From Sphingobacterium sp. ML3W (GTDB lineage Bacteria; Bacteroidota; Bacteroidia; Sphingobacteriales; Sphingobacteriaceae), in assembly GCF_029542085.1 (NCBI RefSeq), contig NZ_CP107036.1:5022001-5086000 (forward strand): DNA of 64,000 nucleotides. Reading direction: 5' to 3'. Position numbers and translations under genes: made by a program. How positions within the stretch are numbered: the first letter of the stretch is position 1; every line of letters begins with the position of its first letter. Positions 1 to 8,016 of the stretch are shown piece after piece. Under the pieces are notes generated by a model, which worked only from the letters and a program-made list of their open reading frames with translations, searched no databases and was not told the origin of the DNA.

Positions 1-137
1 GAGACGGCAATGAATGCATCCGAAGAACCGATAAGACCTTTCAGTTGAATCTTTGGATTTTTGGACTGCATAGCCTTTGTAAGCGACTGGACTGATTCGC
101 TTTGGCTGTATTTTTCTAGTATTTCTTGAATTCCCAC
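1..137 (-). CDS. mfd: Transcription-repair coupling factor Mfd, N-terminal fragment
   Basis: Only about the first 45 residues are present; the gene runs off the left edge. The minus strand reads VGIQEILEKYSQSESVQSL, and further on QLKGLIGSSDAF. The 'LKG L.GS.DA' block is characteristic of the start of Bacteroidota Mfd, the ATP-dependent translocase that removes stalled RNA polymerase and recruits excision repair. No ATG lies in frame before the upstream stop at 165-167, so GTG at 137 is proposed as start; TTG at 143 is the alternative. The gene follows two small same-strand genes. The identification rests on one short conserved block, so it is good but not certain. Confidence 0.72.
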   Translation of the reverse strand, partial: MGIQEILEKYSQSESVQSLTKAMQSKNPKIQLKGLIGSSDAFIAV

Positions 138-352
138 GAGCAAAAATTTCGAATAATTGCGAATTTAATTAATTCCTCGAAAGTATATGGTATATTGTGC
201 TAAATTTTTTGGTAAAAAAACTTGTCGAAAAGATAACTTTTGCTACCGGGACAAAAAGGGAATATCCCATGAATGGCGAGCGAGAGTATTTTGGCAAACG
301 ACCAGTTGTGCTGCCTCTCATTGAAGACTAACAATTGAGGTTCCGCAATGAA

Positions 353-484
353 TTATTTTGCTAAGTGGAATGTATAAGCAAAGGCTAATAAGATTAAAAG
401 GATCGCTAAATAGATTAATTTATATTGCTCGTAGGCAGTAACACGATAGGATCCAATTTTAACACGGTTTTTGCTGTTTCTCAT
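353..484 (-). CDS. Small single-pass membrane protein (43 aa), unknown
   Basis: A 43-aa reading frame starts with ATG only 2 nt after the stop of the 194-aa gene, which suggests translational coupling. The product has a basic N-terminus (MRNSKNRVKIGSYRV) followed by one hydrophobic segment, residues 24-38, rich in Leu/Ile/Ala. This is the form of a small inner-membrane protein. I do not recognise a family. The same frame continues open after its TAA for another 50 codons to 200, so it may be the front of a longer interrupted gene. Confidence 0.45.
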   Translation of the reverse strand: MRNSKNRVKIGSYRVTAYEQYKLIYLAILLILLAFAYTFHLAK

Positions 485-486
485 AA

Positions 487-1071
487 TTAATTCAGGTCGA
501 GCTCAATTCGCTGTTCACTAATATAGCTTTTTAATGTTGTATTACCAAAAGCATGTAGTGCGTTTTGAAAATCTTCCCGATAATCGAACTGAAAGTCCTC
601 ATGAAGTTTATCATATTTACCGACAGCATGTTTAATACGGCCCGTGATATATTTATGCAATTTATGGGCTGCCGATTGATAAGATGAATCAAATAGTCGC
701 TCATAGTCGCTGATGACCCGTTGTAGGATATAAAAACGGAATTCAGCTTCACTGGTTTTGTCTTTGGTGACTTTCTCATGCTCGTTCACCAGACCGCTTG
801 CCTGTTTGACCAGCTTGCTCAGCCCGATAAAATTGCTGTGATGCGGTGTATTGCCAATCTGACTTGTTCCAATGTCAAACAATTGAGCTAATTGCTTCCG
901 CAATTTATCAATACGTTCCTCCAGATCATATTCATTCTCCAACAATTGAAAATGCAATTGTTTCATCAGCATTTTGTCCTTACTGATCAGACGGACAAGT
1001 AATTTGTCTTTTTCTTTTTGAGGTAGCTCTAGGACAGCTTTCTTTAACTCGGCATCTTGATGTAGAGACAT
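487..1071 (-). CDS. Conserved hypothetical coiled-coil protein (194 aa)
   Basis: The protein is soluble, highly charged and apparently all-helical. Residues 1-65 are rich in Lys/Glu/Leu heptads and look like coiled coil; the rest (about 80-190) has amphipathic helices and no cysteine pairs or catalytic signature. There is no signal peptide. It is the first gene of a minus-strand run leading through a 43-aa membrane protein towards mfd. I do not recognise the family; similar lengths and compositions occur among Sphingobacteriaceae proteins of unknown function. The start ATG at 1071 is preceded by an AT-rich stretch without a Shine-Dalgarno sequence, as is usual in this phylum. Confidence 0.7.
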   Translation of the reverse strand: MSLHQDAELKKAVLELPQKEKDKLLVRLISKDKMLMKQLHFQLLENEYDLEERIDKLRKQLAQLFDIGTSQIGNTPHHSNFIGLSKLVKQASGLVNEHEKVTKDKTSEAEFRFYILQRVISDYERLFDSSYQSAAHKLHKYITGRIKHAVGKYDKLHEDFQFDYREDFQNALHAFGNTTLKSYISEQRIELDLN

Positions 1072-1248
1072 AGTGTTTGCGTAAAATTATCTTGTTATTA
1101 GCGATTAAAGAGCAAAGATGAAAGACTCCTGATTGTTCAGCTAATAGTCCGTTATCCTTGCTCCTTTATCCATATCTTATCAACCGTCCTGAATATGTGG
1201 GCAGAAAGTGTCATCCTGATCCCACACTATAGGTCAGCTGGTTGATTG

Positions 1249-2541
1249 TTAATACAATATTCTAAATTTGATCGTATTGTCAATCTGCTTCAATTGCTTC
1301 AATAGATCTTTATCATATTCGCCCTGGATATCTGTAACGGCATAGCCAATATCGCTCCTAGTCATTAAGAACTGTGCAACGATATTGATGTTGTTTTGTG
1401 CATAGACCTTATTGATTTGGGCCATGATACCCGGTACGTTTTTATGGATATGCAGTAATCTTGTCACCTGTTTTACTTTTGGTAATACGAGATTCGGGAA
1501 ATTACGGCTGAGATAGGTGTCACCATTGTTGATAAACTCGGCCATGCGACGTGGTATAAATTCCGAATTTTTCTTTTTACTTTTCTTATCATCAAATACG
1601 ACAATTCCCTTAGCATTGCAAATATCTTTATTGATATGCCCCTTGATGTCGCCCAAATAACCGATTGTTTTTAATTTATCTGCCTGTTGAAGCTGTTCAT
1701 CAGTGATATCGATATTGTCGCCTAGCAAAAGCATGCCAACATCTTTTATATATTTCTCTTCGAAAGTTTCTTTTGTACGGATCGAGAAACCATCTCTTTT
1801 CAGAATATGAGCAGCAATCTCCGGAACATCCCCGACAATGAGACAAAGGATGCGGTTTTTAGGATAAGAGATCGCACGTGGCAGATCATTGACATATAGG
1901 AATTCATCAAAGCTAGGCGTGATGAAATCCGCTTTTTCAGTGACACTTTTACGTTGGATGTTCTCGGTGAAGGCAAAAAACTTTTCGATTAAACCCGATT
2001 CTTTCAATTGGAAATCCGAATAACCATCGCCAATACCAAAAAGCCGACCCTCGATATTCAGTTGTTTTAAGAGCTGTACTTTTCCGCCTTCAGTGGATAG
2101 CGGATTATCCTCATCAAAACCGATGATATTGCCTTCCTCATCAAACCTAAAAGTGTTTGCGTAGATATTTTCGGTTTTGATATGATAAGGTGTCACCACG
2201 GGCGTGATAAATTCCTTAAATCCACCAGAAACAATCCAGGCCGTATCCGAATTTTTTTTGAAAAATTCACGATTACGTGAGAAAGACGTTGAAACCTTTT
2301 TCTTGAGGTGAGATACCAATTTATCCAGGTGGCTTTTGTTCGCGTTTAGCAATTTCACACGACCAGCCAAGGCTTCACGGAAAGAGAGTTTTCCCTCCAT
2401 GGCAAGATTGGTGTATCGTTCAATTTCATTGTAGATAGATTCGCGGTCAGGATGATTTTCGAGTGAGATCCGGGCGAGCTCATCGAGCGCTTCTACTTGG
2501 GTAAATGTACTATCAAAATCAATGATGTAATAGTTTTTCAT
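1249..2541 (-). CDS. serB: Phosphoserine phosphatase fused to PGDH-like/ACT regulatory region
   Basis: The N-terminal 215 residues form a HAD phosphatase: DFDST at 8-12 (nucleophile Asp8 and acid/base Asp10), SGG at 105-107, a lysine near 154 and GDGYSD at 171-176. The family releases phosphate from L-phosphoserine in the last step of serine synthesis. Residues about 229-430 resemble 3-phosphoglycerate dehydrogenase: a segment like its substrate domain, then the C-terminal 'FINNGDTYLS.NFPN' and an ACT domain (RLLHIHKNVPGIM), the part that binds serine as a feedback inhibitor. The dehydrogenase Rossmann domain is absent. The ATG at 2541 is chosen because it places DFDST near the N-terminus; an in-frame extension upstream would begin at TTG. 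Serine feedback on the phosphatase is an inference. Confidence 0.85.
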   Translation of the reverse strand: MKNYYIIDFDSTFTQVEALDELARISLENHPDRESIYNEIERYTNLAMEGKLSFREALAGRVKLLNANKSHLDKLVSHLKKKVSTSFSRNREFFKKNSDTAWIVSGGFKEFITPVVTPYHIKTENIYANTFRFDEEGNIIGFDEDNPLSTEGGKVQLLKQLNIEGRLFGIGDGYSDFQLKESGLIEKFFAFTENIQRKSVTEKADFITPSFDEFLYVNDLPRAISYPKNRILCLIVGDVPEIAAHILKRDGFSIRTKETFEEKYIKDVGMLLLGDNIDITDEQLQQADKLKTIGYLGDIKGHINKDICNAKGIVVFDDKKSKKKNSEFIPRRMAEFINNGDTYLSRNFPNLVLPKVKQVTRLLHIHKNVPGIMAQINKVYAQNNINIVAQFLMTRSDIGYAVTDIQGEYDKDLLKQLKQIDNTIKFRILY

Positions 2542-2748
2542 CTTAATTATTTGTTTTTTAATGGCGATGAAGCTATCAGGAGCAAACTGTTCATTTCCTT
2601 GGTAAGCAATTGGAGCTTTTGATGGTTTCATCGGGATACTGTTTAGAAAATGAAACAATCATAAACACGCAGGCTTTATTTTTAATCGGATAGTTTGGTA
2701 AGCTCATGACGGGTTCAGGGTTCGGTTGTTTAATATTTTATATTGTCT

Positions 2749-3720
2749 TTACTGTTTGCTGTACAAATTTGCAATTTCTTTTAATGTCTGTTCCAATGGA
2801 CGGTAACTGTGGTTCAGGAGTGATTGTACCTTCGTATTGGAATACTGTAATTTGGCACTTGACGCTGACGCTGTTTCTTTGGTCAGGGAAGATCCTGATT
2901 TCTTGAAGACAGCGAGCATGCTGGAGACAGTGGATGCGATCTGAAGAAGAGTCTCGGAAACTTCAATCGTAGGTTCGGGCTTGTTCATCAGGACGCTGGC
3001 CACACTGAGTAGATCTTTATTGGGAATATTGAGGTGATTGATAATATAGCGTTCAGCGGTAATCTCGCCTTTTTCCATCAATTGGATCATAATCGACGCG
3101 ACATCCTCAACATCGACGATACCGACACTCCCTTTTGGATAAAACTTCAATCCCTTATTGATCATTGAGAATATGGCTCCAGATCCCTTGTCTTTAGCTG
3201 CCGCTCCCAATATCACCGAAGGGTTTACAATAACGGCATCGAGCCCCTCAGTAATACCGCGCCAAACCTCCATTTCTGCCTGATATTTAGACAATGAATA
3301 GTTGGAGGTGCTGGGGCTATGCTCCCAATGGTTTTTTTCAGATACGGGTAAGTTGTCTTTGTTGGTGCCCAATGCTGCGATTGAACTAACATGGAGTAGA
3401 CGAATGTTTTTCTCCAGACAAAGGTTGACAATATTTGCTGTTCCTTCTACATTGACCTTAAAGAGTGATTTAGCATCTTTCTTCTGATAGGAGACCAGTG
3501 CCGCACAGTGATACACTTTCGTTACACCCTCCAACGCGTCTTCCAGTTCAAAATAATCGTTGATATCTGCATCAATCCACTGAATCAACGAAGAAGATAA
3601 CAAGGAGGCTGGAATAGTCGATTGAGCTCTCTTGGTCGCAATGACGTCAACTCCTTGATCTATCAGTTGTTTGATCAATGTAGATCCTAAAAAACCTGTT
3701 CCTCCTGTTATTAATATCAC
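2749..3720 (-). CDS. NAD-dependent epimerase/dehydratase family protein
   Basis: This is an extended short-chain dehydrogenase of 323 aa. The nucleotide-binding glycine motif GGTGFLG lies at residues 6-12, the catalytic YxxxK at Tyr141/Lys145 (YSLSK), and the supporting serine in HVSSIAALG near 113. The usual C-terminal substrate domain follows. The fold epimerises, dehydrates or reduces sugar-nucleotide or similar carbonyl substrates with NAD(P); the substrate cannot be read from sequence. It lies about 200 nt upstream of the serB-like gene on the same strand and diverges from the arginase-fold gene. Family assignment is firm, function is open. Confidence 0.85.
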   Translation of the reverse strand: MILITGGTGFLGSTLIKQLIDQGVDVIATKRAQSTIPASLLSSSLIQWIDADINDYFELEDALEGVTKVYHCAALVSYQKKDAKSLFKVNVEGTANIVNLCLEKNIRLLHVSSIAALGTNKDNLPVSEKNHWEHSPSTSNYSLSKYQAEMEVWRGITEGLDAVIVNPSVILGAAAKDKGSGAIFSMINKGLKFYPKGSVGIVDVEDVASIMIQLMEKGEITAERYIINHLNIPNKDLLSVASVLMNKPEPTIEVSETLLQIASTVSSMLAVFKKSGSSLTKETASASSAKLQYSNTKVQSLLNHSYRPLEQTLKEIANLYSKQ

Positions 3721-3828
3721 TTGATAAAGATACTGTTAAAAATAATGTTTTCAAAAGTTAGTTAATAAATGGATATTTGTGTGAGTTGCATCCCGAAAAA
3801 ATAAGATGTTTTAAACAAATTATAGCTT

Positions 3829-5016
3829 ATGTCGTCATTGTCCGTATTCTTTAGTCCGATTTCAATTGCAAGTATCTCTCCAGAACATGGTTTCTTAAAT
3901 TCCCAATTAGGGAATGTGATTCAGGCCTATGAAACAGATTTTCCTGGCTGGGAGGAAAATGAACAACCTCAATTGGCTATTATCGGTGTACAGGAGGATC
4001 GGGCATCGGTCAATAATAATGGAACGGATAAAGCTCCGGATGCGGTACGCAAACACCTTTATACCTTGTATCAAGGTGATTATAAGATGAATATTGTCGA
4101 TCTGGGGAATATTAAAGCAGGCAATACCATTCAAGATACCTACGTGGCCTTGAAATCTGTGGTAGAAGAATTAGTAAAGACGAATATCCTCCCGATTATT
4201 ATCGGTGGTGGGCAGGATCTGACCTATGCACAATACCTGGGCTACCAGAATTTGGAAAGGAAGATCGAATTGGCTATTGTAGATTCGCGTTTTGATCTCA
4301 ATCAGGAAGAAGCTGAAAATGTCAGCCTCAATTCTCGGTCTTATGTCAATCACATTATTTTGCATCAGCCCGATTATTTGTTTAACCTGAATTCCATTGC
4401 TTATCAGACCTACCTCGTCAGCAAAGAATCCATCAATATGTACGACAAATTGTTTTTCAATGCAACCCGGGTGGGAATGATCGCAGGTAAAATGGATCAA
4501 TCTGAACCACTTATCCGGGCGGCTGACTTGATCAGTTTCGATATCGGAGCCATACGGGCATCAGAGGCACCAGGCAATGCCAATGCGATTCCAAATGGCT
4601 TGTACGGAGACGAAGCCTGTCAGCTTGCACGTTATGCAGGTATGTCGGACAAATGTACTTCTATTGGTTTCTATGAATTGAACCCAACATTTGATCCAAT
4701 GGAACAGACCGCAATGTTGGTTTCTCAAATGATCTGGTGTTTTATCGATGGCTATTATAATCGTAAGCAAGATACACCGTTGTATCCTAAATCGTCCTAT
4801 ATTATCTATCGTACCACACTTGAAAATGAAGAACATGAATTGGTTTTTGTGAAAAGCAAAAAATCAGACCGCTGGTGGATACAAGTGCCTTATTTTGGAT
4901 CAAAATCTGTCAACGAAAGGTATTACCTTGTGCCATGTCGTTATGAAGATTATCAGATGGCCGTATCTGGGGAGATGCCTGATCTATGGTGGAAGACCCA
5001 TCAGAAGTTGCAGTAA
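3829..5016 (+). CDS. Arginase/agmatinase-fold protein with degenerate metal site
   Basis: At 395 aa it is longer than arginase (about 300 aa), with extra N- and C-terminal segments. The ureohydrolase blocks are recognisable but altered. GGDHS is GGGQD at 126-130, so the first His ligand is Gln129. DAHxD is DSRFD at 152-156, keeping Asp152 and Asp156 but with Arg154 in place of His. SFDVD is SFDIG at 236-240, keeping Asp238 but with Gly for the last Asp. Three of six Mn ligands of classical arginase are therefore missing. Such proteins are often annotated as formimidoylglutamase or arginase. Loss of the binuclear centre suggests a non-catalytic or altered role (inference). It stands alone, with its own short upstream region. 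Confidence 0.8.
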   Translation: MSSLSVFFSPISIASISPEHGFLNSQLGNVIQAYETDFPGWEENEQPQLAIIGVQEDRASVNNNGTDKAPDAVRKHLYTLYQGDYKMNIVDLGNIKAGNTIQDTYVALKSVVEELVKTNILPIIIGGGQDLTYAQYLGYQNLERKIELAIVDSRFDLNQEEAENVSLNSRSYVNHIILHQPDYLFNLNSIAYQTYLVSKESINMYDKLFFNATRVGMIAGKMDQSEPLIRAADLISFDIGAIRASEAPGNANAIPNGLYGDEACQLARYAGMSDKCTSIGFYELNPTFDPMEQTAMLVSQMIWCFIDGYYNRKQDTPLYPKSSYIIYRTTLENEEHELVFVKSKKSDRWWIQVPYFGSKSVNERYYLVPCRYEDYQMAVSGEMPDLWWKTHQKLQ

Positions 5017-5199
5017 ATCAGAATAAAAAAACATCACCCAATTGCAGCAGCATAAATCCATCAGTCAGTAGTGATATGATCAGTCAAAAAAGACTGTTGT
5101 ATACTGCTGTTGACACTCAAAACTTAACGTAAATCAAATTTGATAGCAGATGTTCTGTCACGACAGGTAAGAAGTTGCTATTCTCGTAAAATATAAATC

Positions 5200-6522
5200 A
5201 TGGAAATATTTTTCTTTGCAGGAATTGTCTTGTTGTTGGTCATTTTGATCATATTGGTGTTGAAAAGAAACGGCGTCTCCGCTGTGGATGTGGGTCAGAA
5301 TAAGGAAGTGGAGGCATTGAAAATAGAACTGGCGCGTTCACAACAACGAGAGCAAAGTTTGCTGGAGGAACGTTTAATGCTAAGAGATGAATTGGACAAG
5401 GAACGTGAGAGTGTATTGGTTGCTGAGCGTTCGCTGGAAAGCACACGTTCTTTCTATGAGGCCCAAATGGATAAATTTCAGGAGCAAAAAAATGAAATTG
5501 CCGAAATAAAAAGGCAGTTTAACAATGAATTTCAGGTTATCGCCAATAAAATATTGGAAGAGAAAACCCAGAAATTTACCGAAACTAACCACCGCTCACT
5601 CGGACTGATCCTAGATCCGCTCAAAGAGAAAATCAAGCTGTTTGAAGAGAAGGTAGATAAAAATTATAATCAGGAAGCGGCCGAACGAAATTCCCTAAAA
5701 GGCGTCGTGTTGCAGTTGGTCGAACAAAGCCTCAAGATTAAAGATGAAGCCAATAGCCTTACCAAAGCTTTAAAAGGAGATACGAAAAAGCAGGGTAATT
5801 GGGGTGAGGTGATTTTGGAAAGAGTCCTGGAGCGTTCGGGGCTGATGAAAGACCGTGAGTTTAGGTTACAGGTTTCTTTAATGGATGCTGAAGGTCGGAG
5901 AATGCAACCCGATGCGATTATTGACCTTCCCGAAGATAAACATCTTATTGTGGATTCTAAAGTCTCCTTGATCGCTTACGAGCGTTGGGTAAATGCGGAG
6001 ACTGATGAAGACCGAGCGATTTTCGCGAAGCAACATGTACAGTCCGTAGAAAATCACGTGAAGGAACTTTCCGCCAAAAACTATCATGAATTGTATGGGA
6101 TAGAATCGCCAGAATTTGTCTTGTTGTTTATGCCGATTGAATCTGCATTGAGTATGTCGGTCGCAGAAAAACCAGATCTATTCAGCGATGCTTGGGACCG
6201 TAAGGTCGTTATCGTTAGCCCTTCGACGCTTTTGGCGACATTGCGTACCATCGCCAGTATCTGGAAGCAAGAGCGTCAGACACGCAATGTGATTGAAATC
6301 GCCAAAGAAGCAGGAAGTTTGTACGATAAATTTGTGAGCTTTCTGACGGATATGGAGCAGGTTCAAAATCAGCTGGAGCGCGCGCTGAAAAGCCATGAGG
6401 ATGCGACCAAAAAGCTGTCCACAGGTGCCGGAAATGTCATCGGTAAAGTGGAGAAGCTGAAACGATTGGGGGCAAAAGCAAATAAACAGATCGATGCTAA
6501 ATTTCTGGACGAGGACGAATAA
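5200..6522 (+). CDS. rmuC: DNA recombination protein RmuC
   Basis: The 440-aa protein has one N-terminal membrane segment (residues 3-22), a long Glu/Arg/Lys-rich coiled coil (about 30-115) and the conserved RmuC core (about 125-400), with GNWGEVILERVLERSGL, QPDAIIDLPE and VDSKVSL. RmuC limits inversions and other rearrangements at short inverted repeats and contains a nuclease-like core of the restriction-endonuclease fold. A C-terminal coiled coil ends the protein. It appears to be monocistronic; the downstream spacer carries a 12-nt perfect inverted repeat and a 42-nt direct repeat. Confidence 0.92.
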   Translation: MEIFFFAGIVLLLVILIILVLKRNGVSAVDVGQNKEVEALKIELARSQQREQSLLEERLMLRDELDKERESVLVAERSLESTRSFYEAQMDKFQEQKNEIAEIKRQFNNEFQVIANKILEEKTQKFTETNHRSLGLILDPLKEKIKLFEEKVDKNYNQEAAERNSLKGVVLQLVEQSLKIKDEANSLTKALKGDTKKQGNWGEVILERVLERSGLMKDREFRLQVSLMDAEGRRMQPDAIIDLPEDKHLIVDSKVSLIAYERWVNAETDEDRAIFAKQHVQSVENHVKELSAKNYHELYGIESPEFVLLFMPIESALSMSVAEKPDLFSDAWDRKVVIVSPSTLLATLRTIASIWKQERQTRNVIEIAKEAGSLYDKFVSFLTDMEQVQNQLERALKSHEDATKKLSTGAGNVIGKVEKLKRLGAKANKQIDAKFLDEDE

Positions 6523-6566
6523 TTAAGTCCTCCCTGTCCGACAGATTCTGCAGGCATAACAATAAA

Positions 6567-6621
6567 GATTGAAGAGCTGATCATAAAAGCGTTAGGCTTC
6601 TTGCAGATAAGCTCTTCAATC
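6567..6621. repeat. Inverted repeat after rmuC
   Basis: Two perfectly complementary 12-nt arms, GATTGAAGAGCT at 6567-6578 and its complement at 6610-6621, are separated by 31 nt. The loop is long and no T-run follows, so it is not a standard intrinsic terminator. Confidence 0.6.
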
Positions 6622-6634
6622 CTCAATCTAAGGC

Positions 6635-6743
6635 CATAAGCCGGAGGCTTGACCCTACTAAAGTCTCAATAGTAATAGATAAAGCCAACCCACCTATATG
6701 ACATAAGCCTTAGGCTTGACCCCATCAAAGTCTCAATACTAAT
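6635..6743. repeat. Direct repeat of about 42 nt, two copies, with TAGTATTGAG-type tail
   Basis: Copies at 6635-6676 and 6702-6743 share CATAAGCC..AGGCTTGACCC followed by CAAAGTCTCAATA (AAAGTCTCAATA in the first copy). The tail after copy two repeats CTCAATACTAA. Read on the minus strand this is TAGTATTGAG, the same word that is tandemly repeated at 24821-24848, so both loci seem to belong to one dispersed intergenic family. Confidence 0.65.
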
Positions 6744-6769
6744 ATCTCAATACTAAATACAGTATTACC

Positions 6770-7846
6770 CTAGAGTTCTTTCATACGTTTATTGATCGAA
6801 ACATCTACATAAGTATCCTTTAAGCGATCAACAGCCTCTTTTTCGACAACGAGATTTGTGTCTGATTCGTAATCATGTAGAGTTCTTAGATTTTGGATTT
6901 CATTGTCATAAGGGTCACGTCCGGCCAACAATTTGACAATGACAGGAAGACATTCTAAAAAGACAAAAAGTAGTGCGATAAAGAATACCGCATTCGCATT
7001 GGATTCATTGACTTTTCCATTGGCATCATAGCGTAGATTGCCTAGCGCTGAATTGCGATCGGCAAAACCTGCGACGTTGACAGCACTGTCCAGCGAGGCA
7101 TTGGACAAAACCTTTTGATCCAATATTCCTTCAAATTTCTGCTTTTGACGGATAGCATTTTGTTGTGCTGCTATCTTATTACGCAGGGTGTCCAGATAAG
7201 CTTCTTTCTTTTTGAGTTCTTCTTCCTTCATTTTAGCATAAGGGCCATAACCCATCACACCCGATGTCTCCGTGGTTTTATTCCCATAGATTTCATAATT
7301 CAATTTGGTACGATCAGCCTTGATACCTGATTCCACTGAATCACGCTCTACACTTATCGCTTTTAGTTGATTGACCTCATTGCTGTATTTTTTATTGAAT
7401 GTACTGTTCAGTGTATCAATTTTTGCACGTTGGTCAGCGAGGAAACGTACACGTAAATTCTCGCGGATTTCCTTGTCAAAAATTTTCAGTTCCAAAGGCC
7501 GAGAAATAACTAAACCAATTAAAATAGCCAAGAGAATACGGGGTAGCGCCTGCAAGAGCTGCATCCAGCCACTTTTTGATTTGTTGATACTCAGTACGAT
7601 ATAGCGATCCATGTTGAAAATTGCCAAGCCCCAAATTATACCGAATACGATCGCCAGGAACCAATCTAGTGTTCCCCCACTAAACACAAAATACATGGCA
7701 TAGCCGCCAGAAAGACTGGCAAACAAACCGGTAAAAAAAATAGTAGCACCTATGGCTGTGTACTTACTATGCTCCTCCGGATACTTTTCAAGAGTTTCTT
7801 GATGTACACCTGCACATCTCCAAAAGAAACGGTTAATAGCGTTCAT
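6770..7846 (-). CDS. DUF4407 domain-containing membrane protein
   Basis: The 358-aa protein begins with FFWRCAGVH and continues with YTAIGATIFFTGLFASLSGG, the typical N-terminus of the DUF4407 family. Hydrophobic segments lie at about 30-52, 60-82, 103-118 and 285-305. Between the third and fourth is a long hydrophilic, probably periplasmic coiled coil (about 120-270) rich in Lys/Asp. DUF4407 proteins are widespread in Bacteroidota and have no established biochemical function. The gene is divergent from the dcp-like gene and convergent with rmuC. Confidence 0.85.
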   Translation of the reverse strand: MNAINRFFWRCAGVHQETLEKYPEEHSKYTAIGATIFFTGLFASLSGGYAMYFVFSGGTLDWFLAIVFGIIWGLAIFNMDRYIVLSINKSKSGWMQLLQALPRILLAILIGLVISRPLELKIFDKEIRENLRVRFLADQRAKIDTLNSTFNKKYSNEVNQLKAISVERDSVESGIKADRTKLNYEIYGNKTTETSGVMGYGPYAKMKEEELKKKEAYLDTLRNKIAAQQNAIRQKQKFEGILDQKVLSNASLDSAVNVAGFADRNSALGNLRYDANGKVNESNANAVFFIALLFVFLECLPVIVKLLAGRDPYDNEIQNLRTLHDYESDTNLVVEKEAVDRLKDTYVDVSINKRMKEL

Positions 7847-8016
7847 TTAAATATTTTTACTCAAATTGACAGATTATTTTTAACAAGGTTACGAATAAGT
7901 TTTTGTTTTACAATAGGATGACGTTTTTTCAGTTGCTTGCGAAGCAATGAAGCGGGGCCTCCCGTATTTGCCTAATTTTATTATCTTTGGAAAAAAATCA
8001 GGAATAATCAGACGAT

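Noticed and set aside
5133..5144. ATCAAATTTGAT palindrome upstream of rmuC as a Crp/Fnr site
   Set aside because: A 12-nt AT-rich palindrome is expected by chance at this base composition and no regulator evidence exists.
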